This document shows, in pieces, positions 1 through 11,710 of a stretch of 64,000 nt of DNA (position 1 is its first letter; each line of letters begins with the position of its first letter). A program made the translations under genes and the position numbers. The notes under the pieces are model-generated. The model was not told where the DNA came from. It made no database searches and saw nothing but the letters and a program-made list of their open reading frames with translations. The stretch is from Albula goreensis. Taxonomy: Eukaryota; Chordata; Actinopteri; Albuliformes; Albulidae. The stretch spans positions 19,245,131 through 19,309,130 of the forward strand of contig CM040742.1 of assembly GCA_022829145.1 (NCBI GenBank), given 5' to 3'.

Positions 1-919
1 CAGCTTTGCTTAGGATCTTATATTTTGATCCAATTTTCCTGTGACATTTTATTTATACATTTAAAATATAGTGGTTTGCTCTTGCCAGTTTAAGCTTGTT
101 TGATCCGAGTGCAAACAAGAGTTTCATTTTTAAGTGGGTTGACACTTTAAAAATCACCAAACAAAGAGTGACAAATGAGCAGAGCTGAACAGCTGAAATG
201 ATCATATTGAGTTTTTTTTACACTACTTAAAGACTACTCTGTCCCCAGGACTACTGTGTCCTCAGGAGCAGACATAATGAAACCTAAGTTAAAATCTTTT
301 GTCTGTTCTGATTCAATCACTGAAATGTATATCACCTCAAGCTGATAATGTTGCATGTCAATTGTTTGTCATATTTATCAAATTAATTAAATTTGACATA
401 ATCAACAGCAGACAATCTATAGTTATGTTGCCAGAGGAATCATCAGAACAATGCTGACCCAACACATCTTTTTTGAATATTAAAACAGCATGTTAATAAA
501 ATGTATTTTTCTGGACAATGAACACATATGTACATTCAATAATGCACAGATACACCAACAACACACATGCACATAAACATACATACAGTAGAAGGAACTA
601 TGAAAATGGAACACTTAACATTCTTATTTGAAATGGAGGAAACCGCCATTAACGGGGTGCTCTGTCATTACATGATGCTCGTAGCTCAAACTGGTGAAAT
701 GAAACCCCCGGATATGTTTAGCTTTCCCAGCACGACACTTCTCTTCATGTGGATTAGCAGCTCATCCTCACACTCATGAATAAACACTCTCATTTTCAGC
801 GACTGCAGCTTGACCTTTTCACCAAGTGCATGGATAGCTGCGTCTTCCTGTGTCTACGTTACTCACCAGAGAAAATCTGATCACGTGCATCACTAATGCT
901 ACAGTCAGTGAATGAGGGC
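1..919. other. Non-coding AT-rich stretch, nothing identified
   Basis: No convincing gene, RNA or repeat is seen. Open frames here are short, lack family motifs and fall in AT-rich sequence. It could be intergenic or intronic. Confidence 0.6.
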
Positions 920-1086
920 CTTCAGGTGCGCTACCCACCCTTTTCTCCTTCAGAAGCACTACCCATCCTTTTCTCCTTCAGGAGCTCTACCCATCCTTTT
1001 CTCCTTCAGGAGCGCTACCCATCCTTTTCTCCTTCAGGAGCTCTACCCATCCTTTTCTCCTTCAGGAGCACTTCCCATCCTTTTCT
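920..1086. repeat. 28-bp minisatellite, about six copies
   Basis: A pyrimidine-rich unit (core acccatccttttctccttca) recurs with exact 28-bp spacing; the acccatcc anchor lies at 933, 961, 989, 1017, 1045 and 1073. Copies differ by one to three bases and there are no spacers. Because 28 is not a multiple of three, the array stays open in several frames and creates spurious repetitive proteins on the plus strand. Confidence 0.93.
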
Positions 1087-4000
1087 TGGGAGGAACATTT
1101 ACAGCAAAGGGAGGTGTTTAGCTAAACTAGAACAAAAGGTCAGGGAACTGCAATCACACTCATGCCTGAATTACCACCCCTGTCTGGGAGGAAACCCTGT
1201 GTTACTTACTCTTTTGTGCTACTGTCAGGAGATACCCATAACATATAGAATCCATATAGGAGTAGAGGAAGTGCTTAAGTGCCTTGTATGTAGATGCTGT
1301 GGAAAATGAGCTGTTCATGCTCACCTTCACCAAGCTGCAGGTTGAACATTCACACTTACCTCTCCCTTTGTTCATTTAAGGTTCAGTCGTATCTTCGATA
1401 ACAAGAGAGTTTTTGTGGAGAGAGTGGTGTGTCTTAAATCCACCTCCCCTGGTCTCGCAGAACATCACAAAAGCCTCCAGATCGTATGGTCAAGTAAAAT
1501 CTAATTATATCTCACCAATGAGCCTTGAATGAGAACCGAAGTGTGTATGAGAATATAAAGGTGGATTGTGGAGACCATGACCATTTTAACAAAGGGATCA
1601 TAACTGGTCTTTTTCCTTATTAAGAAGCCATAATATTTATAAAATTATGATTGAACAAAGAAGTGTAAACATTTGAATGAAACATAGATTATGGGCTTGG
1701 AATTTTTGCCAACACCTTTGATTATTTAAACAGATACATGTTTATGGGTACAAGATCATATCGTGTTCCTATTTTTGCCTAGGCCATCAATAAACACTCT
1801 GTAGTGATTTAGTCATTCTTGGCACTAGTTTCAGAACATTTGGTGCTTTTGCCTGGCCATTTGGCTGTCCACAGTGTCACTGTGGAAACAGCTCCTATGT
1901 GGTATGTTGGCTTCTCATCGCAATCTACTTTTTTCTCCCATTTGCCTTGAAGATTTCCCTGTTCAGAAGGAAATGACATTGCTTACATTTTATATGGCAC
2001 ATGTTTGAGGTCAGGTTTCACCAAGGAAAGAGCAAGCTTTTCTCCAAGGTACCAGCACTCTCTGTAAGTGGTACCATAACCAGTTCCCAGCACAACTTGC
2101 AGAACCATGTCTGATATGCTGTTTTACTTTAAACATGTTTCATTAAGATTTAATTCACTCATCCATAATCCAGTGAATTTTTTACTGGGGCAGGGCAGCC
2201 AAACTGTATTCCTTGGCTTGAGAGTCAAGCAGGAGGGTGGAAATGGTGACAAAGCAGTGCAGGTTGCCGTAGCAGCTCTTTCCCTGTTTTATGAAATGCC
2301 ACTCCTGGGTTGCATTCTCAGGGAACAGAAGAGTAGACGTGTCATAATTGTTTTGTTTATGTGAGCCATCAAAGGGAGCTAAAAAGCCCTTAGACACCGG
2401 GTGAATAGGTAATGTTATGCTCCCTGTCAGATTGTGGTAAATACACAAGACCCCAGACACTGAGTGGTTCTATAGATCTGTGAGGGAAGTGAATGGCTGG
2501 GCACTGAAGGTTGATCTTGATAGGGTCCCTTGTGACGATCTGCACTAATAGATTATAGAGGAAACAATTAGGGCTTTGCAGTTCATGAGTATGAGGCCTG
2601 TCCCACAGTTAGAGTCGCTGGAGGTTCTCACCGGGACCAATGCGCTCAGATACCACAAATGTGTGTTTATCTGTCGCTGGGTCCAATTCCTATTGTCTCC
2701 GGAGGACTGCCCGCTCTCTAATGCGGCCAAACATGCTGGGCAGTATCACTTCTCTGTCTTCCACAGCCCGTGAAATCTGAGGCGATGCTGAACAACAGGG
2801 GTGGCGAAGGACATGCGGTTTCAATGGCGCAGGTTGTTATACCGCTTTTTTCAGGCCTGCAGAGATGAGGTGGAGAAGGCGAGCCCAGGGGATTCCGCCG
2901 GTAGCAAGAGGAGGACCTCCCATGACCTCTGTTCTCTCCAACACATATTAAAGTGTTCCACATTCCTTCAGAAGTTCTTTACATAATCACCCTTCCATAG
3001 AGCACAGAGAGGAGGGGATCCCAGGCCGGGGAAGAGCTTAGCTCAGTAAAAAAAAACACTGCACTGCGTGAAGCTCAGTGAACCGTTGGTGACCTGAACT
3101 AACTTGCAGGGCCAGATGGACCCAGACAGGCCAGCTACTGCACACACTCTACACTCCTCACTAATTATGCAATGCTGCTGTTCCAGACTCTGAAAACAAC
3201 AACAGCAACAGCAACAAAAAATGTCTTTCAAAAATGAGCCTGCATGCAGGGCTTGTTGGGATGCTGAAGAGAGTAATACTAAAGTGATGGTGAGGAGCCT
3301 CATGTTCCCCATGTTCATCCTTAGTGGTTTTCTGTGTTAATTATAGCCCTCTGCTAAAGCATGTTTCCACATGCCAAACTGCTTTGATTAGCTTATATCA
3401 GTCTGCTTCACTTTGTATCCATTTTTAATCTCATTAGTTTTACATGTTAAGGAGTATTGGGAAGCTTGAAATTCCAAGTGCAGCCTCAGCTGTCTATCTT
3501 ACTCCTTCTTATTTGCGAGCATATTATATTTAACTCAAGCTTTCGTAGGCTTGGCAGAAAGCACAAATGACTGATTAAGCTAAGTTTGTGGTATGGAGAG
3601 TGTGACACATTGAAGGCTGTTTCATTTTCCATCACCTGTCCCATGCCATTTTTCTGCCATCTTAGCTGCTTGTCAAAGGGAGAGGAGAGGAGACTCATCT
3701 GCACTGGAGTGTAGTCTATCTATGTGGATGTAGAAGTGTGCTATCAGCAGCATGCTAGAGACAGCAACGTCCAACGTGGTATTCTTTTCCACATCAATCA
3801 ATAGCACATCTATGCCTCATCTTGTTTTCCATTTCATTTATAAGGTTACGACAGCTTATCTGACATACCCCGCGTGTATTTATATTCCAGAAAATAAAAT
3901 AATAGAGACATTTTAGTTTGGTAGTTTATTTCATTGGGGCTCATGATCTTCACATTCTTTTTATCTTTTATCACATTCTATGGATCTTAGTCTTCTAAAA

Positions 4001-5474
4001 TCTAGCACATGCTCTTGCCCACCTTCACTGAATAAATTTGCTAGATTTAATTATGCCAGTGAATTATTTTATGCCATTGTAAACAATGTGAAAATAGCTG
4101 TTGCATATTGGGGTAATGATACTTGATTCAGCAATACAGGATAAAAGTAAATGTTTCATGGTTCACCGTTTGCTCTTGGGAGCATCAACATCATTTTGAT
4201 TTAGTCTTTTTAAAGTTTAAAGGATACCCCGTAATGTGTTCTGAAAAGTATCAGTAGTTGACCTTACAATTACCATCTAATATTTATATCCACCTGGAGC
4301 TTGAAATGTATGCAGCCTGCAGGGACTTTACTTTAGTATGAGCCTCACTGTGAGTCATTAGCTGGTTTTACTAAGCAGACGTCATGTGAGTGACCAGAAC
4401 AGAGATATATAAAGACCTACATGTCAAAATGTCTCATTAAAATAATAATAATAAAAAAACCCCACATATAATTATATAAATGACCAAAATATATACCAGT
4501 CTCAACCCCATTGAAACTGTTTTCCAATTGCAGATGATGTCATTTAGTGATACAAATTTAAAAATAAAGTGTTTAAATATCTTCTTTTTAGCTTGTATAA
4601 AATGAATGTTTTCTACTCCAGCAGACTGGTTCTGCACATTTCAATAAACAAAAGGGGAAAAAAAGTAGCTACACTGACACAGCACATATGGTTGCATTGA
4701 AATGGCTAAACACCTTTGTAAAGACTAAGAATGAAATTTAAAGGAGCAAAATTGTTTAAGGGTGCTTCATAAATAGACCTATACAGACCTTGAAGCCCCT
4801 GCAGAATTCCCTGATTTCCCAGGATGGAAATTGTATACAATATTCCCCTGCTGGGCTGAGGAATCTTGCATAGATAAGACAAATTTGCATACAGAAATAG
4901 TAACATTCTGCTGGGACTCAATTTTAGATACAATTCATCATAGCATTGTCTGTATGTTCAAAAACACGTGTCAGAACCACTCGCCAGATGTTTATTTCAT
5001 GTATTTCAAAGGATTTGTACCTCGAAAGCATTTTTTTCAACATTGTTGATGCAGTTATTGCTGCAACCTGTTTACCTGAATTCTGTTTATGCCATGTTAA
5101 TTTCTGCTAATTGTTGTATTTTCTGTATCACATCTGTGTCTGTTCATCTGAAATGTAGTTCCGTTATTTTCTGTGTTTTTGTTTTTTTTTTCAATTGTCT
5201 TTCTTATATCATTTGCTGAAAAGTGATTTGTGTACCCTATATGAAATAAAAAGCTTTGATAATTTTCCTGAGAAACTGATTTTGGAGGGCAGGCAGAGGG
5301 TTCCATTTGCTTGTATTGTGTGTAGCTTTTTTATGTCCTTATTTCACATGATAATGATTATATCGTACAAGGGATTGTTCTTGGGCCAAGTTCTGCCACA
5401 TTTTCTTAAACCTTCTCTTTTCCAATTTTTTCCCTTTTCTTCCCAACCCAGACCAAACTAGATGACTCATCCCT
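1087..5474. other. Single-copy non-coding stretch
   Basis: No gene is recognised. A less AT-rich block at about 2560-2960 has open frames on both strands but no protein motif or codon pattern, so it is better read as possible regulatory sequence. A short CAA/CAG-like run lies near 3197-3217. The rest is AT-rich with short homopolymers. Confidence 0.5.
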
Positions 5475-5570
5475 GCACCCATCCTGTCAGCTTCATGAGG
5501 AGAGCTGCAGGCACGTGAATCTTCTGATACACGTGTCAACGATCACACTTCTTTCCACACCACAGCTATA
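5475..5570 (-). mobile_element. SINE 3'-part fragment (family A, minus strand)
   Basis: Read on the minus strand, this piece carries a decayed form of the tail shared by the copies near 54.0 and 58.4 kb: an ATCAGAGGAG-like motif (plus-strand complement at 5521-5530) followed by a CACGTG/CTGCAG segment and a run resembling CTCCTCCTGAGTCAG. No tRNA-like head is visible nearby, so it looks 5'-truncated or very old. Confidence 0.45.
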
Positions 5571-8495
5571 CCTCTAGTTTTATAGTCCCTTGACATTGGA
5601 GGGCAATGAAGAGTACACTGAGATCATGCCACTACAGGCACCTGACCTGAACAGAAGCAGCCAGGAGTGAGTGATGAAACCAAGTAACTTATCCATCAAT
5701 CTCCATCATCCCAAATTGTTGCCTCACCAGTTGCAGACCTTTAAAGCTAAAATCACAATGGAATTGTTGTATCAGTAAATAGGTTTTAACTTGGCCAGCT
5801 TAGCCATCAAGCTTGCCATGATACAAGGCATGAGGGATGAATGAGCCTCCCAACTCTACTTTTACCTCTTCCTGTCCCACCCCCACCTGCCCTACCCAAA
5901 ATAAGGTGCCCCCCACCCCCACCCCACACCCACCTAAGAAGCGCTCTGTCAGAGACCCATCGGAGTCAGCAGTCACAGTGAGCAGGGAAGACAATCAGCA
6001 GAGCAAATAACGGCTTTGCACTCTCCCAGGAAGTCAAGGGTATTAATCTACTGACACTATGATGAAAATACAGCTATGCACATGACTTGTGTGCCATCCG
6101 ATCCATCTCCACCACCGCTCAGTCTCTGTGTGTTGAAACCCTTTGAAGTTCTCCCTGTTCTCATCAACTGGTTTCCCCTCCCCCTGCCTTGGTATCTTCC
6201 CACTTCTTTAAAAATAGGAAGGCCTATTTCATTGAACATACAACACAGAGATTGCTTTCATTTTACTTTATTCAAAACTAGACTCACTAGAGCATCATTT
6301 GTCAAAAATGTAATTGATGAAGTAAATAATTGTGTTATGCAGTATGTAATCCAAAATGTAAACATAAATACCGAGTTGTAAATTATTTACTTTTGATTTA
6401 TTAATAATACATAATTTACAGTCAATCATAATTAGTGTTATTATAGCATTACTGGGTGTATGAACCATGTGATTATTTTGTCTCATTATTAGCAAAGCAA
6501 GTGATTCTTTGTAACTTTGTATCTTTTTATGATTAGCTTCTGAATCTGTATTGGTTGTACATTTTACCAATATTACAATATATGATCATACATAACATGT
6601 ATATCCCTACAATAGAAATAGAAATCAATTCAATCTCATTTGCTGTTGTTGAATTATGATCTGTTCAACAATAGCAGTGACCACTAACTACTAAAGAAAA
6701 CCAATTCTGCACACATTTATACAGAAATACAAACATGTTTAATTATACATCAAAACAAAAAATTTGAAAGTGTGAACTGTACCAGATCTGAAGTTATGTG
6801 ATTTCTACTTACAAATTAATGTCATGGAATGTTGAGTGAAGACTTCTCCTTCCAAAAGCGCCTCACCCCAAGATGTGCAAAATTAATGAACTTCTATACA
6901 TTTGAAGAGGGGATTTTCTTAGCCTTCAATGCAATTACCTTTAATGTACTGCATGGGTTGGTCTGAAGAGGATTTTAGTGTCTTTTCAAGTTTTACAATA
7001 ATCTCTTTTTGAAACAAAACTTCACGAGACAAAATAAAAGAACATTGAAATGAATGATTGATGGCAGAAAGTAACGCTTCACATCCTGAAATATAAATTT
7101 CATTGTTTGAATTGGGACTTCTCCTGATTCTGTCTGACTGCTACTAATGGAATGAAAATGCCTTCTGAATAGATCAGGCCCTTCCTAATTTCCTATTGTC
7201 ACAATCCTTTATAGGACAAAGGTGACCTTCAGTGCTGTACCAAAGGGTTTTCTGTACCCTTCATTTCAGAAGAAAGCTGATAACCATTACTGGTGCTGGG
7301 CACAAACCAGACATGCAGTGACTACATTCTTTTCCAGTTCCTTCAGTTCAAGTTCTCATAAGAATGTTCCAAGATTCTACAAATTAGTCAGCCACTCTAA
7401 CAAATGAGAAACCTTGGTGAGATAACATTACACATATCCAATGGTTATATTGGGTTTAATGATATTTTAAAATAGTACTTGTAGAGTCATGAAAACATCA
7501 GTATAGGTTTTTCTGTGATTAAAGTGCTGTATTCTATAATTCTACATTCTACATAAGAGGTTCTTATAAAAAAATAACACCAATTATTCTGATGTTTCAA
7601 AACTGTAAGGAATCCAGAAGAGATCGCTGAGATACCAGTCTTCATAGCTATGTGTGATTTTAGGATAAAGCTGAAATCACTTTATCAAGATCAACTGACG
7701 TAACTCACATGGTAGATCACTGAACTAGAACACATGTGAATTAATTCCTGCATGTCACTCTGTGTAATAACATATTGTGATTCATTAAATTTGTTTGATC
7801 TCAGAAATATATTGGTGTTAATCTCCTTATGTATGCTTCTCAATGTGAATTATCAGCATTAGGTATATGGAGTATTTGGAAAATCAAGACTGATAAGACC
7901 TCCTGACCTTTCTAAACTATGCAATGTATTTTGTAGGCTGAGAATAGTGTTGTACACTTGTCTTAGAATGAAAACTGATAAATGACTGTAATTATGTGCA
8001 GTTGGGACATACAGTTTCATTCTTTTAGCTTTTTTCACAGCTCTGCCTTTAAAAAAAGGTCCAATTTCCTGGCCAAAGGACACAGTTTTTGCAAAGTGCT
8101 ACAATATGTGCACAATTTACTTGAAATCTGATGTGTGCAATATCTGTGTTACTTAAAATTACAGATGTCCGAGAGGAAGCTGAGCAGAGGGTGAGGAGAA
8201 ATAAGACTTGGTTGTTTTTGATATCCAGATATACATCTCCACCAGACATAATGTCATACATGTGCCTAATTCTCTAAATCATAGAGAGAAAGCTACTATC
8301 ACATTCAATTGCAAATCTTGTGTTATTGTGTTTATTTTTTCCTCTTTTTTGGATGTTATTTGGTCATATTGCTCACTTTGGATGACACTTCAGACTTAAG
8401 GCCATGTAGCTGAACTTTTTTTTATTTTAAATTTGGTAGACCGTACACCTACCGCACACCATTTTTTTAAAATTCATCCACCATTTAACTCACCA
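5571..8495. other. Non-coding stretch with a C-rich patch
   Basis: No gene is seen. Apart from the C-rich tract at 5876-5934 (its core is listed separately) the sequence is AT-rich and featureless, with homopolymer runs but no recognisable repeats. Confidence 0.5.
5909..5931 (-). other. G-quadruplex motif on minus strand
   Basis: The plus strand has C runs of 6, 5, 4 and 3 separated by single A or ACA. The minus strand therefore has four G tracts of at least three with loops of 1-3 bases, matching the standard G3+N1-7 quadruplex pattern. No promoter or gene adjoins it. Confidence 0.8.
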
Positions 8496-8929
8496 GGGCT
8501 AACCTGGGCTGTCAGCCCATGATTTGACCTTCACCTACTGACTCCAGTGTAGGAGAGGCCACAAACAAGATTCCATGTGGTGAAAGGAATCAGTATTTTT
8601 CATTCTTGGGGTGAACACCAGCCATGTCCTACACAGCAATATATCCTATGCTGGTGGAGGAACACAAAATCAGCGCATGCTCAGTTCAAGCAGCAGTCCA
8701 GGGGAGGCTGCCAGAGAGCCATGATTGTGGTAATTTTCCTGGCATAACCACTTATCTTTCCTGGGTAAGGCTAAGACAATGGTTACCATGCCAGTATGGA
8801 ACTCCAGCCATGGTCAGTCATGATGCAGCTGCACGACAATCACTTTCTTCTCTCATTGAGACACCTGAAGGCCAGTGTTTCTCAAAACAGCACTTACATT
8901 TTAAATAATGTGTATATGTCTGTGGTCAC

Positions 8930-9070
8930 TGTCCATGGTGCTGACATGCTGTGGGAAAGGGGTGGAGTGCAAAATGTCCCTGGGGAAATAGTGGTTGCCG
9001 ATTACCTGTCCAAGCTGGATCCGCTGACAGAATACCAGAAGTCTTTGCTGGTTTACATGCTCCCTCACCC
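8930..9070 (+). mobile_element. Possible retroelement relic (RNase H/DIRS-like motif)
   Basis: A short plus-strand frame contains VPGEIVVADYLSK, which resembles the (V/I)PG..N..AD.LSR signature found near the RNase H region of Gypsy and DIRS retrotransposons. Only this motif and a few flanking residues support the call. No terminal repeats or other domains are seen. If real, it is a small, old, broken fragment. Confidence 0.2.
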
Positions 9071-9111
9071 CTGCAGGGAACCGTGGTGGCAACAGGGCAC
9101 CACAATAAATA

Positions 9112-11377
9112 TTTTGCTGAATTTTTTACTTGCCAGCATTTGGGTATTCATTTTTACACCTACATATGAGATGTGGTTTTGCATGTTTTGGGATTATTTT
9201 GTTTGTGAGTAACTAGGGCTTTTTCTGTGACAAATTTTTGTTGATATAGAAGTCACTAAGAAATCTTTTTGTCAGTAGTGTAGCTGATATTTGTTTTTGA
9301 TACTATCATGTATTAATTAAGCCATGCCTTCTGCAGAAGTGTTACTCTTTCTTAACACTCCCACGGAAACGTAATTTCCACAGGAACAATTATATGAAAA
9401 GCAGAAAACACATTTGAGTACTGGCAGCACAGAGGAACAGAATTTTTATGTTTTAGCTGATGCAGGTTTTGCCACTTGAAATGCAAAGGCAAAACCCTTT
9501 GAAATGCAGTTTAATATTCCGTGATGTGCATTGTGTATTTGATTACTCATAAATTAATTTATAAGTAAATATAGCATGAAAACATTAACCATTATCTTCC
9601 TTTGAGACCAAAATGCTCTATAAATAAAGCATGATATATGAACTAATTACAACATATTAACACAAAGCATGAGAGATGGGCAGAATAGACAGAAGCAGTA
9701 TACTGGATCACCATTATCAGATCCCATTAAGGTCTTTATGTTATTAAGGTGATAATGGGGAAACATGTCCCATATCTTTAATTAGCAGGAGCTGGCTTTA
9801 AATAATTAGCAACTGCAACCTTTTCCCATAAGTGGATTATTAGTAGCCTGTAGGGATTAGCACTGCAGCAAAACAAGAGAAGACTACAAAGAATATCATC
9901 CATAGATGCAAAGAGGGATGGAGAACACAGCTTCAGGTCCATATATCAAGGAAGGAGCTTGATTACTCATTTGCAAACATTTGGTGTGAAATATTACGGC
10001 GGCATTGCAAAAGTAGGGCAGATGACATTCCTTCCCGTTCATTTCTACATTTATTTATGAATCCAGGACCCCATTAAAAATAGTAGCGGAAATCTAGCCA
10101 TACCAATGAGAGGCGTGAAGTGTGATTCGAATTTCTCTGGCCGTGCCCACTCTCCACTGTGAAATAAACCTGCCTGCTGCAAAACCTCTGTTGCCAAAGA
10201 GTGTACCGTGGAACTACCTCCAAAGTTTTCTTTCAGCAGGCCAAGGCATAAATGTGCTTTTTCACAAAGCTGCATTCTGCAATATGTGAAAATATAAAGA
10301 GGAATCAACAATACGAGAGCAATTATCCGCCAGCGTTGGTTCAATGAGTTTTTGAAGGACGGGCCTCTTCAAACGTTGGCAGAGGGCCCCTTCAAACACA
10401 ATGATGAGTGTGGGACCATTTCGCTCATCCTGGGTGTGAACGCATGTGAGGAGGAGTTTTAAATTTCCAAAATAACCAGTGGAATGTGTGCACAGCTTGT
10501 TGTGGTCTGTGTTTATAGAATTTCTGGCATATGTTGCCATAAAATTAAAAAAATAAAAGATATTAAAAAAACTCACCAGCTGTGCCCCAGCTTTGGCAAC
10601 ACCTCAACCTCGATGCTCCTAAATAAACCAGACAAGACTGCTGGCTCTCATTGGGTTCAGAAAGTTAGGAAGACAAACAGGATGAAGCAGATTCACTGAA
10701 CTGTAAATAAGTAAATATGCAGAGTATATTGGATGATGAGCAATTTACTGGGCATTAGGCTTATTTGCATATCTTCCATATATGGCATAGAAGACTAGGC
10801 AGCATAGTCCACGACTGATCATACAGCAGCAGTAATGTTATTGTGTGGAAATTTCTTCATTTATTGAAAAGTGAACAAATATTGAGTGAAAGTCAGATTT
10901 TATTATGGGGGGGGGGCATAACATTTAAATTTTGTCAAGTCCATTTTTCGGGTGGTGAGGGGTGGAACATAATTTGGTGGGTATAATTTGCAAGGAAGCT
11001 TCCTATTACCTTTGTATCTACTTAGAACGTTGTTTGTTAGGTCTTGATTTTCTAAAAAGGTATCGTAAGCAAGCTAGAAACATTGTTCAAAGAAGGAAGG
11101 GTCTGAGAGCGCTACCCCAATTCTGGTGCTTGCAAGCTGGCACTACCGAATGCTAGTGGTTTCCACATTGCTGTGTATGTTAATGTTTTGGGATATAATT
11201 CATTGGAGCAACAAAAATGCACTAAGGAAACACATGTGTTCTGTTTTAACTTCTGTTCCATAGAAGTTACATGTTTATGTATATAACCCAGCTCTTCAGT
11301 TTAAAGCTGACGTTACTACTTTAACTATGATACTTACTGGACGGACTGAACGTTAAATCAGTTAGCCAAACTATATA
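9112..11377. other. AT-rich non-coding stretch with candidate conserved elements
   Basis: No gene is identified. About 9690-9890 is TAATTA/ATTA-rich and includes opposed copies of a CCATTATCA-like motif. About 10040-10340 is a more mixed-composition block. Both have the look of vertebrate non-coding enhancers, but conservation is not tested. A ten-G run lies near 10908. Confidence 0.4.
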
Positions 11378-11708
11378 CAGGGGGTCCTCGACTTACGAAC
11401 GAGTTCCGTTCCTACGACTTGTCGTAACCCGATTTTCGACATAAGTCGAAATTTATACCTAAATTATACCTAAGTTAACACCTTTAGTCACTCACTCTAC
11501 ACACACAACACATGAAGGACATATAAAATACAGTAGTTAAATGAAACAGTAATAAAAAAAGACAGAACAATTTCTTATCTTTATGTCTGTGTTCATATTT
11601 ACAAACCAAACCGCGTAGGTCGAAACTAGGTTTTTTAAATAATTTATGGAAGTGCGTCGTAACCACAAAACGTCGTAACTCGAGACCGTCGTAACCCGGG
11701 ACTCCCTG
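11378..11708. mobile_element. Pogo/Tigger-like MITE, 331 bp
   Basis: The left end begins cagggggtcctcgacttacg and the reverse complement of the right end begins cagggagtcccgggttacga, giving imperfect terminal inverted repeats of about 40 bp rich in TTACGA/TCGTAA. TA dinucleotides flank both ends (11376-11377 and 11709-11710), as expected for a TA target duplication of the Tc1/mariner/pogo superfamily. The interior is AT-rich with no transposase frame, so the element is non-autonomous. The CAGGGGGTCCTCGACTTACGA-type end is typical of Tigger/pogo-derived MITEs. Confidence 0.85.
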
Positions 11709-11710
11709 TA

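Noticed and set aside
920-1086. Regular 28-bp repeats suggest a CRISPR-like array
   Set aside because: Copies are directly adjacent without spacers, and the context is a fish genome; it is a minisatellite.
896-1309. 137-codon frame with repeated LPILFSFRS-like units
   Set aside because: The repetition comes from the 28-bp minisatellite, and the rest has no domain.
10051-10576. Overlapping minus-strand frames of about 100 codons
   Set aside because: No domain; the sequence looks like non-coding DNA of mixed composition.
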